From: Halicephalobus mephisto
Taxonomy: Eukaryota > Nematoda > Chromadorea > Rhabditida > Panagrolaimidae
Assembly: GCA_009193035.1 (NCBI GenBank)
Contig: SWDT01000004.1
Span: forward strand, 186,001-250,000
DNA: 64,000 bases
Direction: 5' to 3'
The position numbers and the translations under genes are program-made. This document shows, in pieces, positions 32,009 to 42,087 of this stretch; the stretch's first letter is position 1; each line of letters begins with the position of its first letter. The notes beneath the pieces are model-generated. The model made no database searches, was not told the DNA's origin, and saw nothing but the letters and a program-made list of their open reading frames with translations.

Positions 32009-35000
32009 ATGGTATGGAATAGAAGACACGTCAGTTTGATCAATTATAAGTCTTTTTCAACTGATAAGGTAAGCTTTACTAAATTTTAAAAATCAATAAA
32101 TTAAAAAAAATAATTTTAAAAATATTTAAATTTAAAAAAAGTGATTTAAAAAATTAATAAATTTAAAAAAAATAATTTTAAAAATGTTTAAATTTAAAAA
32201 AAATAATTTTAAAAATGTTTAAATTTAAAAAAAAAGTGATTTTAAAAATGTTTAAATTAAAAAAAATAATTTTAAAATTAATAAATTAAAAAAAGTAATT
32301 TTAAAAATGTTTAAATCTAAAAAAAAGTGATTTTAAAAATGTTTAAATTTAAAATTTTTTAAAAATGTTTAAATTTAAAGAAATAATTTTAAAAATGTTT
32401 AAATTTAAATATTTTAAAAGTTATTTAATTTAAAAAAAATAAATTAAAAAATTTACAAAAATTAATAAATTTTAAAAATTAAAAAAAAATTATTTTAAAA
32501 ATTTCTAAAAATAAAATTTTTTTTAAATTTGTTTTTTATTTTTTTTAAAATGGAATTTCTTTGGTCAAAAAAATTTTTTGTTTTATTTGAATTTGATTAA
32601 ACTTTTTTTTAAAATTAAATTTAAAAGTTTGGATTTTGGAAGAAAAAAAATCATTTTATTATTGAATTTAAAATTCATTTTTTTTGTGAAATTGTCTCGA
32701 CACGGATTTTTGGAAGATAATTGAAAAGTGCAAAATTTATTCGTTCAGATATCGATTCCTGGAATGTCGGATTTTGGGAGATTCTTGAGGTTTCTGCGAG
32801 ATTCTAGAATATTCGGGGAACTTCCGCAAGATTCTGAAGATCTTCAAAATCTTCCATTGGATTCTGGAAGGTTCTAGAAGTTTTATAATCTCCAGAATCT
32901 CAATTTCGAAAGATTCTGAAGGTCTTCAACATCTTCTATGGGATTCTGGAAGGTTCTAAAAGTTTCATAACTTTCAGAATCTCAATTTCGAAAGTTTTAG
33001 AATCTTCCATTGGATTCTGGAAGGTTCTAGAAGTTTTATAATCTTCAGAATCTCAATTTCGAAAGATTCTCGAAAATTTTAGAATCTTCTACTGGATTCT
33101 GGAAGTTTTCAGAAACCTTTATGAACTTCTTAAAGACTTCAGAATCTCAATTTCGGAAGATTCTGGAAATCTTCAAAATCTTTGTATGGGATCTTGGAAC
33201 GTCCCAGAAAGTTTCAGAAACATCTATGAAATTTCGAAAAATTTAAAGTTTTTAAATATGCTTAATTTTCAAAATTTTTCGAAATTGTTTAATTTTTTAT
33301 TTTGAGAAAATTCCCAAGAGATATTATATATATACTTTTTGAAATTTTAGATGGAATTTTTGTTCCTAAAAAGTAAAAAGTAAAGTAGTAAAGTAATTAG
33401 GAAATTGGTTTAGTTGGCCCCTTACTTGCTGCATGTCCTGATGGTCGTGGCCGTGGCCGCTTATGTCGTTCTTGGAGCAGCGGCGATTCGGGCAATTGAG
33501 GCAGTTGAGAAGTCTCCAAACAAGGATCCTACAGTAATCGATCTAAGTCATGCTTCAAAAGTCCTTTATTTTTTTAGATTAATTTAATTATGGGTTTTAT
33601 AGAGTGAAAAATACTGGCATGCCATTCACCAAAAATCAAAAAACTCGAGCAGAACCACCAATGGAGTGACTGAAAGAAGTCTCGATGGAAGGGTTGATGA
33701 AAGGGTTGATGGAAGGGTTGATGGAAGGGTCGATGAAAGGGTCGATGGAAGTCTCGATGAAAGATCGTTGAGGATCAAGAGGAGAGCTTCTTGTAAGTTG
33801 ACTGTACTGCAATTTAGAAAAATAAAAATTTTCAAAATTATCCTAAAACGAAAGTTTGAAAATTTCCAGAATTCTTGATTTTTGAAATGTTTTAGATTCT
33901 GCAAGTTTTTTGGAAATTTTGTGAGAATCTCTTAAATTTTGAAAGCTTCAGAGGATTTCTTTGAGATTCTATTTATTCTAGAAAGTTTTAGAGGACTTTT
34001 ATGAAATTTTTGAATATTTTCAAAAAATTATGATTGAATTCTAGGGCTTTCTGAAGATTTTTAAAGTTCTATTCAATTCTAAAAAGCTTCGGGAGACTTC
34101 TTTGAGATTCTTCTGAATTCTAGAGGACTTCTGAAGACTTGTGAAATTTTCAAAGATTTTCAGAAAATAATATTTGAATTCTAAAAAGCTTCAGGACCCT
34201 TCTTTGAGATTCTTCTGAATTCTAGAAGTCTTCTTGAAACTTTTCTAAAATTTCCAAAGATTCCAGAAATACCTTTGAAATTTTAAAAATCTAATTTTTT
34301 AGAAATTTTAAAATCCTTGTTTTCTAAAAATAGAGGATTTTTATTTTCTAAATTATTCGAAAATTACAGTAACCAGATCGAGGAGCTGTGTGACGGCGGC
34401 GTTGAAGAAGATCGCCGGAGGGTCTGGATGCAGAAAAGAAGGTCTTTCGGCGGAGTTGCTGGGGGTTCTGGACGCTTGTTATGAGGATGACCTCAGAAGT
34501 CTCGTCAGAAGGTCCCAAGAAGAAAAACTTCCTTCTACAGTCCCCGGTCCTGTGGTTACTGTAGCTCCTTCGATGAAAAACGAAACAATTACTGAATACG
34601 AATATTGGACTTGGACTGATGCTATTTTGTTCTGTTTTACAGTAATCACGACCATTGGGTACGGTAACGTCGCCCCGAGGACCCTGGAGGGCCAGCTCTT
34701 CGTCATCCTCTACGGCCTCTTCGGGGTGCCCTTCTCGATGGTCGTGATCGCGAACTTGGGCAAGTTCCTGGCGGCCCTTCTGAAGATCTGGACGAGCCCC
34801 TTCAGAATCGTCACGAAGAGGTTTTATCGCAGACTGGTGTACGGTAGACAGAAGACCCCTGTTCTCGAAAAACAAAATCTCGTCGAAGAAAAAAATAAAA
34901 AAAAAGTAAATTTCGCAGATGAAACAGAAAACGATTCAGAAAATTCTTTATCGGAGGATTCTGAAGACGATCCATCTGTTCACAGAGATGCAGCCAGCCT

Positions 35001-36180
35001 ATTCGTCGCTTTCGTACTGTACATCATCGTCGGATCGATCATAATCGCCAGTTACGAGCCCGAAATGGACACCTTCAAGGCCATCTACTACATCTTCGTC
35101 AGCTTGACCACCATCGGTCTGGGTGACGTCATTCCGAAAAGGTTCTAGTTTAAAAATTTGTTTCCCAAAAAATTAAAATTAAAATTTTTAAGATTTTTAT
35201 AAAATTAAAATTGAAATTTTTAAAATTTTTATAAAATTGAAATTTTTTAGATTTTTATAAAATTCTTTTTGATTATAAAAATTTTCAGAATCTTTCAAAG
35301 ATTGTAATCTTAATTTTAAAAAATTCTAGAAGCCTTCAGAAGCTTTTGTAAAATTTTTAATTTTTTTAATTTTCTACCGTAATCTGAAAAGATTTTAAAT
35401 TTTTTTCTTGATTTCTGAGAATTTCGAAAATCTTTTATGAAATTTTTAAAGACTTCGTAATTTCAATTTTAAAAGATTCAAGAAATTTTTAATTTTTAAA
35501 TTTTCTACCGTAATCTGAAAAGATTTTAAATTTTTTTCTGATTTCTGAGAATTTCGAAAATCTTTTATGAAATTTTCAAAGATTTCATAATTTTGATTTT
35601 CAAAGATTCAAGAAAATTTTAATTTTTTAATTTTCTACCGTAATCTGAAAAGGTTCCGAAATTTAAAAAATATTTGAATTAAGAAATTTATTTTAGTGAA
35701 AGCTACCTTGCCTTCACGTTGATCTACATCGCGGTCGGCCTGGCCCTGACTACGATAGCGATCGAGATTGCTTCTGATTACCTGAAGAAACTCCACTACT
35801 TCGGCCGGAAGATGGAAAACGTCGGAAATGTTCAAATTTGGTTCGGATCCAAAAAATTGACGATGAAACAACTTGTTAAAAATCTCGGAGATCAATTTAA
35901 TCTTCCCATCGAAGAAATGCATGATTTAAATTTGGACAATTTCGTCGACAACGCCATCAAGGTCGAAGAAGGAATTTTACCCACTTTGAGGAACAGTCAG
36001 TATCCATACGGTATAAAACCCATCTTCGTTACGGACTTCAAAAATCCCGGAAACGTCATTTATGCAGATGAAGACGAAAGATACGTCGTCTACAACTTCA
36101 CCAGGGAGACCTACGACCAGCTACCCCCGCCCCCGCCCAACGGCGGTTTTCCAATTTTCGAAAAAAAATTAAAAAAATAA
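32009..36180 (+). CDS. twk: Two-pore-domain potassium channel (TWK family)
   Basis: Exons 32009-32068, 33414-33533, 33603-33792, 34370-35141 and 35697-36180 join in frame (phases 0, 0, 1, 2) to 541 residues. With the alternative first exon at 29176-29247 the protein would be 545. Architecture: TM1 (PYLLHVLMVVAVAAYVVLG, about 23-41), extracellular cap, pore 1 with TTIGYGN, TM2 (LFVILYGLFGVPFSMVVIA), an acidic cytoplasmic loop with NDSENSLSEDSEDD, TM3, pore 2 with TTIGLGD, TM4, and a C-terminal tail ending in a PPPPPP stretch and lysines. Two filters in one chain define K2P background K+ channels of the plasma membrane. RIKRRAS in the cap region resembles a basophilic kinase site, although that side should be extracellular. 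The cap carries a 12-bp coding minisatellite. Intron 1 carries heat-shock-element repeats. The exact TWK paralogue was not determined. Confidence 0.93.
32080..32500. repeat. Intronic tandem array
   Basis: About 14 copies of a roughly 26-bp unit with AAATAATTTTAAAAATGTTT, in the intron following first exon B. Confidence 0.75.
32740..33240. promoter_or_regulatory. Array of heat-shock-element-like sites
   Basis: Perfect four-unit heat-shock elements (alternating TTC/GAA every 5 bp), ATTCTGGAAGGTTCTAGAAG, lie at 32861-32880 and 33013-33032. A copy with one changed base is at 32943-32962. Surrounding sequence repeats about every 70-80 bp with TCAATTTCGAAAGATTCT. It lies in the K2P intron just ahead of the TM1 exon. 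HSF-1 binding is inferred from the consensus. Confidence 0.6.
33681..33764 (+). repeat. 12-bp coding minisatellite in K2P cap
   Basis: About seven copies of GATGGAAGGGTT or its GATGAAAGGGTC variant, each encoding D-(G/E)-R-V, inside the exon 33603-33792. Synonymous differences between copies (GTT/GTC) show it is not an assembly stutter of identical units. Confidence 0.9.
33800..34350. repeat. Intronic TTCTAGAA-rich repeats
   Basis: Imperfect repeats of TTCTTTGAGATTCTTCTGAA and GAATTCTAGAAG between the cap exon and the pore-1 exon. Confidence 0.6.
35160..35690. repeat. Intronic array with TACCGTAATCTG
   Basis: Three units of about 120 bp carrying TTTTCTACCGTAATCTGAAA and TGATTTCTGAGAATTTCG in the last K2P intron. 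Confidence 0.8.
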
Positions 36181-36900
36181 ATTTTTAAAAAAGATCTCAA
36201 AAATTATTTGCTCAAATTTAATTTTTCTTAAATAAAAAATTTTAAAAAATTTCGAAAATTATTTGCTCAAGTTTGAATTTTAATTTTTTTTAAATAAAAA
36301 GTTTTTTTAAAAATTTCGAATTTTCTAAATAAAAAGTTTTTAAAAATTTCGAAAATTATTTGCTCAAGTTTGAATTTTAATTTTTTTTTTAAATTTTGAA
36401 AATTATTTGTTCAAATTTTAAATTTTTTAAATAAAATTTTTTAAAAAATTTTGAAAATTATTTGTTCAAATTTTAAATTTTCTAAATAAAAGTTTTTATA
36501 AATTTTAAAAGTAATTTTCTCAAATTTTAAATTTTCTAAATAAAAAAATGGATTTTCATTGACGGACCCTGAGGGCATGAGATTAATTTTCGATTTTTTA
36601 TAAACATAAATGAAGAAATTTATTTTCGAAGAATTTCGTCGTTTTTAAAGTTTATCGGATGTTTTTGGAATATTCTGGATTATGTAAACAAAATTTTCCA
36701 AATTTGTGGTCTTAAGTGGAAAGTTTGAAATTCTTGTCTAGATCATTTTGGACTTTTTTATTTTTTATGAAATATTTTGAAAATAAAATCCCACTTTTTG
36801 GTCTTAGTTGGAAAATGTCCAAATTCTTATTAGGACCACTTTCTGCAAATTTTTCGATAAACATGCAGATTTTATTTTAACTTTGAAATTTTCATAAATG
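36181..36900. other. 3' flank of K2P gene, AT-rich repeats
   Basis: 36185-36545 has about seven copies of a roughly 55-bp unit with TTTCGAAAATTATTTGCTCA. Beyond this is intergenic DNA including CCCTGAGGGCA (36567), a word shared with the array at 37.4-38.6 kb. No gene. Confidence 0.6.
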
Positions 36901-36909
36901 TAAATAAAT

Positions 36910-37100
36910 CCTGACTTATCTGCTAGAATTCTGCGTGCAAGTTGCAGATTTTATTCTAATTTCGACTTTGTTGTTGATCGATCTGCCAGAATTCTGCGTG
37001 CAAGTTGCAGATTTTATTCTAATTTCGAAATTTTTATAAATGTAAATAAATCTCGACTTTGCTCAAATGTTGCGTGCAAGTTGCAGATTTTATTCTAATT
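36910..37100. repeat. TTGC-palindrome repeat, locus C
   Basis: Three copies of GCGTGCAAGTTGCAGATTTT, spaced about 50-80 bp, related to 25320-25860 and 27740-27920. Confidence 0.75.
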
Positions 37101-37153
37101 TCGACTTTGTTGTTGACTTCTTTGTAGACCTCGCCGTTGGACCACTTTTAGTT

Positions 37154-37366
37154 TATAAAAGAGTTCCAGGAAGCATTAACGTTTTTTGGAAAAACCAAAC
37201 AATGTCGTCTTCAATTTCTCAAGTTCCGTCAACATCCAGGACAGTGGAACTAATGGCATCTGTCGTCGGCTTAGATGTCGTCCATGTTTTTCTTAGTTTT
37301 ACGATAATTTTTCAACCACATTTTTTTTTCGGAATAATTTTGAAATTTTTAAAAATTAATATTTAA
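37154..37366 (+). other. TATA-box-like site followed by a short ORF
   Basis: TATAAAAG at 37154-37161 lies 41 bp upstream of the ATG at 37202, which opens a 54-codon frame (MSSSISQVPSTSRTVELMAS, then hydrophobic residues). The first 40 codons are not repetitive; the end runs into AT-rich DNA. It could be a small membrane peptide gene or the first exon of the gene at 40828. No donor consensus was found. Confidence 0.25.
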
Positions 37367-37419
37367 AATTATTTTAAAAATTAAAAAAACTACTTTAAAA
37401 AAATAAAATTGATTAATTT

Positions 37420-38640
37420 TAAAAAATCAAAAATGCCTCAGGGAAAATTTTTTTCTGTTCAGTTTTTTCGTTTTAGGATCAATTTTTGGATCATGATTGT
37501 TATTTTAAGTCATTTTGGAATCCGAAAATTTATTCTAAAAAAATAAAATTGATTAATTTAAAAAAATTAAAAGTTAAATGCCTCAGGGAAAATTTTTTTC
37601 TGTTCAGTTTTTTCGTTTTGGGATCATGATTGTTATTTTAGAGTATTTTAGAATCCAAAAAAACTATCTTAAAAATGAAGTTAATTGATTTTAGGAAACA
37701 AAAGAGTCAAATGCCCTCAGGGAAAGAAATGAATATTATTTATATTTTCGTTTTAGGATCAATTTTTGGATCATGATTGTTATTTTAGGCCATGTTGGAA
37801 TCCAAAAATTTATTCTAAAAAAATAAAATTGATTAATTTTAAAAAATTAAAAGTTAAATGCCTCAGGGAAAATTTTTTTCTGTTCAGTTTTTTCGTTTTA
37901 GGATCAATTTTTGGATCATGATTGTTATTTTAGGCCATGTTGGAATCCAAAAATTTATTCTAAAAAAATAAATCAGTTTTACGAAGTTGGAGATTAAATG
38001 CCCTCAGGGAAATCGACAGTACTCAATTCATTTGCTTTTTTCGATTTAGAGTAATTTTGAATTTAAAAAAAAATTAATTTTGTTTGTTATTTGGATGGCA
38101 TTTTGGACCAGTTCAAAGATTTAAAAAATGCTTTAAGAAATCAAAAACCAAATGTCCCGGAGGAACCACCGCAAATAATCCATTTTTCGTTTTTAGATTT
38201 ATCTTTTTGGTTACTTAATCACAATATTAATCTAATCCAATAACTAAAAAAGACCGATATAAAAACAAAAAAAATTATTTTATAAAATCAGGGACGAAAT
38301 GCCCTGAGGAAAAATTCGATTTAATTCATTTTTTCGTGTCGGGATCAGTTTTGTTGGTTAAAATCATTATTTCCAAATTAGTTCAGAAGTCGAAAAGTCC
38401 GATCTAAAAATAAAAAATTATTTTATAAAATCAGGGGAAAATGCCCTGAGGGCAAATTCTATTTAATTCATTTTTTCGTTTCAGGATCAATTTTGTTGGT
38501 TAAAATTCTTACTTTTGGATCAGTTAGAAATCGAAAAGACCGATCTAAAAATAAAAAATTATTTTATAAAATTAGGGATGAAATGCCCTGAGGGGAAACG
38601 ATTGATTTTCGTCAAATAGTATTGATTTTGAATTTTTTTA
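37420..38640. repeat. Tandem array, about 140-150-bp unit with AAATGCC core
   Basis: About nine units. Each starts AAATGCCTCAGGGAAAATTT or AAATGCCCTGAGGG and contains TTTTTCGTTTTAGGATCAAT and GATCATGATTGTTATTTTAG (early units). TGCCCTGAGGGCA near 38441 is a perfect palindrome. Confidence 0.85.
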
Positions 38641-38689
38641 AAACGGCATCTATTTTTACTCACATTGATGAATGACAAGTTCATCACGG

Positions 38690-38920
38690 TCATCGGGGAC
38701 TTTCGTGACGAAATTTGGTTTCATTTTTTTTTCGTTTTGAAATAAAGTTTAATATACTTTTTACAGTAGACTGACTTTTCCTGATTTTCAGGGACTTTCG
38801 TGGCGAGATTTGGTTTCATTTTTTTTTCGTTTTGAAATAAATTTTTACCTACTTTTTACAGTAGACAAACTTTTCCTGATTTTCAGGGACTTTTGTGATC
38901 GGAATTAATTTTATTTTTTT
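38690..38920. repeat. GGGACTTTCGTGG repeat
   Basis: Three units about 95 bp apart with GGGACTTTCGTGACGAAATT or GGGACTTTCGTGGCGAGATT and TTTTTACAGTAGAC. Confidence 0.7.
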
Positions 38921-39049
38921 TTGTTGTAAAATTAATTTAAATCCGAATTTATGAAAAAATAAAACATCTTAGTTATCAGAAAATTTCGTGCCCAGTTTGA
39001 CACGGATTTTTGTACTGTGCTTCAGACATCTGTTAAATAAAATTTTCTA

Positions 39050-39860
39050 CGAATAAAAAGTGTAGCTTTTAGTTTTGTAACAATTATAAATATAATACAG
39101 TCGTCACATTTTTCATGAATATGCAACATTTATGACGAAAATTAAAACATAATAGTGACGATTTCTATTTTTTACTAAATCAAAAGTTGCATTTTTGTGC
39201 GTAGAAATTTTGGATAGTGTTTATTTCCAACTGAAATAAAGACTTTCCAGTCACTATCCAAAAACAGCTCCAATGTACATAAAAAAGTAACTTTTGGTCC
39301 TGTAACGATTATAAATGTAACACAATTGTCACATTTTTCATGAATATTTGACTTTTGTGACGGAGATTGTAAGTAATAGTGACGATTTCTATTTTTTACT
39401 AAATCAAAAGTTGCATTTTTTGTGCGTAGAAATTTTGGATAGTGTTTATTTCTAACTGAAATAAGGACTTTCCAGTCACTATCCAAAAACAGCTCCAATG
39501 TACATAAAAAGCACAACTTTTGATACCGTAACGATTATAAATATAACACAATCGTTGTATTTTTCATGAATGTTTGACTTTTGTGACAAAAATTAAAAAA
39601 TAATAGTGATGATTTCCATTTTTTATGTAGAGATTTTGGATAGTGTTTATTTCTAACTCAAATCAGGACTTTCCAGTCACTATCCAAAAACAGCTCCAAT
39701 GTACATAAAAAAGTAACTTTTAGTCCTGTAACGATTATAAATATAACACAATCGTCTTATTTTTCGCGAATATTTGACTTTTGTGACGAAAATTAAAAAA
39801 TAATAATGAAAATTTATATTTTTTACTAAATTAAAAGTAATTTTTTGTGTACGATATCTG
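39050..39860 (-). repeat. 226-bp hairpin repeat, locus C
   Basis: Three full units (CAGTCACTATCC at about 39249, 39473 and 39674) plus a partial one. Same orientation as locus B and inverted relative to locus A. The ORFs here are repeat translations. Confidence 0.85.
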
Positions 39861-39864
39861 CCGT

Positions 39865-40200
39865 TACGCGGATGGACAAATACAACATTTACATTTGACA
39901 ATGAACAAAGTTTGCGTGATTTTCAATGATTTCGCGACAGGAGTTCATTTCAGGTCCCACAACGCCCCTTTTTTCTCGTTCATTAAATAAGAATAGTGAC
40001 TTCCGTCTGAACGCGTCGAATCTGCGCATGGCCGAATTTTTTTCTCACGGCCTTTGAGTCCAAATAATGACTTCAACGAAAATTTTTAATGACAAAATTG
40101 GACAACTCCGAAAGTCGCTTTAATCGTCGGTCTTTTGGCCACTTTATTCTTTAATTTCTTCGTACTAGATCATTTAAAATAAAAACTTTCAGGGTAAACA
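39865..40200. other. Unique intergenic island
   Basis: Non-repetitive, with GAACGCGTCGAATCTGCGCA near 40009 and an acceptor-like TTCATTTCAG near 39945. It may hold the promoter of the gene at 40828. No ORF recognised. Confidence 0.3.
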
Positions 40201-40214
40201 TCCAGAATCACGGA

Positions 40215-40805
40215 ATCTGGAGATTTTTTAAATTTTCGAAATTTCGTGTCGGGACCATTTCGTAGATTTTTTTAGTTTTTAACATCTACAGTATGACTAG
40301 GAATCTATAGAAGTTTCTGAAGTTTTTCAAAATTCAAAAAACTTTAATTTTTAAAACTATAGTTTTCGAAATTTCGCGTCGGGACCATTTTGTAGATTTT
40401 TTAAGTTTTTAATATCTACAGTATGACTAGGAATCTATAGAAGCTTTCGAAATCTTTCGAAATTCAAAAAAAACTTTAATTTTTAAAAATCTATAGTTTT
40501 CGAAATTTCGTGTCGGGACCATTTCGTAGATTTTTTAAGTTTTTAACATCTACAGTATGACTAGGAATCTATAGAAGCCTTCAAAATCTTTCGAAATTCA
40601 AAAAACTCCAATTTTTAAAACTATAGTTTTCGAAATTTCGCGTCGGGACCATTTCGTAGATTTTTTAAGTTTTTAATATCTACAGTATGACTAGGAATCT
40701 ATAGAAGCTTTCGAAATCTTCCAAAATTAAAAAAAAAACTTTAATTTTTAAAAATCTATAGTTTTCGAAATTTCGTGTCGGGACCATTTTGTAGATTTTT
40801 TAAGT
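40215..40805. repeat. Tandem array, about 131-bp unit
   Basis: Five units with GTCGGGACC at about 40248, 40379, 40513, 40643 and 40777. Each carries CGAAATTTCGTGTCGGGACC and ATCTACAGTATGACTAGGAA. The last unit ends only about 15 bp before the acceptor of the next gene. Confidence 0.9.
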
Positions 40806-40827
40806 TTTATAATTTTTAGAAAATAAA

Positions 40828-41244
40828 ATGAAAGCCACATTGATCCAGGACCCTTGTTCTTCCACTGCTGTGATTACGGTACAGGATTTCTCGACCCCGA
40901 AGAACTTCGAAAAAGTCATTCATGAATCTTGTTCAAACAGCCATCGACCATGTAATTTTGCGAATTCTAATTCTTCAAGTTCTTCGTCGAAAGAAAAAAC
41001 ACCTTCTTATTTTCCTTTTTGGTTGAGATTATCCAGGATAATTTTCGGAAAAATTCGAAAACTTCCGAGATCAATGTCGACAACTTTGGTCTTGTTCACC
41101 GTCCACATGTACTTGACGGTGCCTGTCATCATCGCCTGCGGCGTCGCGGGGGACCTGAAGGCCCTTCTGAGGCCCTTCAGGCTGATGAAAGAACAAGGTT
41201 TTCTTTTCGAAGAACTCGGAGACGAATTCGCTGTATTACTGTAA
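40828..41244 (+). CDS. Small single-pass membrane protein, unknown
   Basis: A single-exon frame of 138 residues preceded by AATTTTTTAG (acceptor AG at 40818-40819) and 8 bp of leader, which fits trans-splicing. N-terminal half: Ser-rich (SNSSSSSSKEK at 47-57), then aromatic/basic FPFWLRLSRIIFGKIRKLPR. One hydrophobic helix at about 84-107 (TLVLFTVHMYLTVPVIIACG), then a conserved-looking tail DLKALLRPFRLMKEQGFLFE ending AVLL. GC-rich codon use from 41080 to 41190 supports real coding. Positive charges before the helix suggest a cytoplasmic N-terminus. I do not recognise the family. It is not clear whether earlier exons exist. Confidence 0.55.
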   Translation: MKATLIQDPCSSTAVITVQDFSTPKNFEKVIHESCSNSHRPCNFANSNSSSSSSKEKTPSYFPFWLRLSRIIFGKIRKLPRSMSTTLVLFTVHMYLTVPVIIACGVAGDLKALLRPFRLMKEQGFLFEELGDEFAVLL

Positions 41245-41289
41245 TTATTAATTTTTCTAACATAAAATTTATAAATTAAATTTGTTTTT

Positions 41290-41990
41290 TTTTTCGACAA
41301 AGATTTTTAAAATTTTATTTTTGAAAAATTTTCGACGGATTCTGAAATTTTGGAAGATTCCGAAAAACTTCAGTGGATTCTGGAGAATTTTCTATTTTTC
41401 AATGGATTCTGGAGAAATTTTTATTTTTCAGTGGATTCCAGAAGATCCCGATGACGTTATGTGAAATTTTGAAAATTTCCAGAAATTTTTTCGAGATTCT
41501 AGAAAATTTCTAAAATTTTTGATGAATTTTGAAACCTTCTAAGATTTTCGAAACTTTCGGAGTTCTCACCAGATTCTGGAAAATTCTACAAAAACTTTTA
41601 TTTTGATTCATGTAAAAAAATTGTTTACAAAGTACCTCCAACATGAATTTCGCGAATTTTTGCTCAAGATATTAAGTCCTAATTTTTTGCTGAATTTCAG
41701 AAATCCCCCAGAATCCTAATTTAATAAATATAATAATTTAAAAAATCCATTTTTTCTAAAATCATTTTGAAATAATTTTTTCGAATCCTTAGTGTCATAT
41801 ATTAAGTCCTAATTTTTTACCGAATTTTAGAAATCTCCCAGAATTCTAATTTAAAAAAATATAATAATTAAAAAAATTCATTTTTTCTAAAATCATTTTG
41901 AAATAATTTTTTCGAATCCTTAGTGTCATATATCAAGTACCTAATTTTTTATCGAATTTCAGAAAATTAAATATTACATAATTTTTCGGA
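41290..41990. repeat. Intergenic repeats
   Basis: 41340-41600 has GGATTCTGGAGAATTTT repeats. 41680-41960 has two units of about 125 bp with CCTTAGTGTCATATATTAAG and TTTTTTCTAAAATCATTTTG. No gene. Confidence 0.6.
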
Positions 41991-42087
41991 TGATTGAATT
42001 TTGACCAATTACGTGAAACAAACATCCCGGATTAAGGTATTTTGGATTATTCGGTTTCGATCGATCCAAATTGATTTTTCGACGAAA

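Noticed and set aside
34348..34875. 175-residue minus-strand ORF opposite the channel pore exon
   Set aside because: Shadow of the GC-rich K2P exon.
40215..40805. CRISPR-like regular array
   Set aside because: The whole 131-bp unit repeats, with no alternation of conserved repeats and unique spacers, and the genome is a nematode's.
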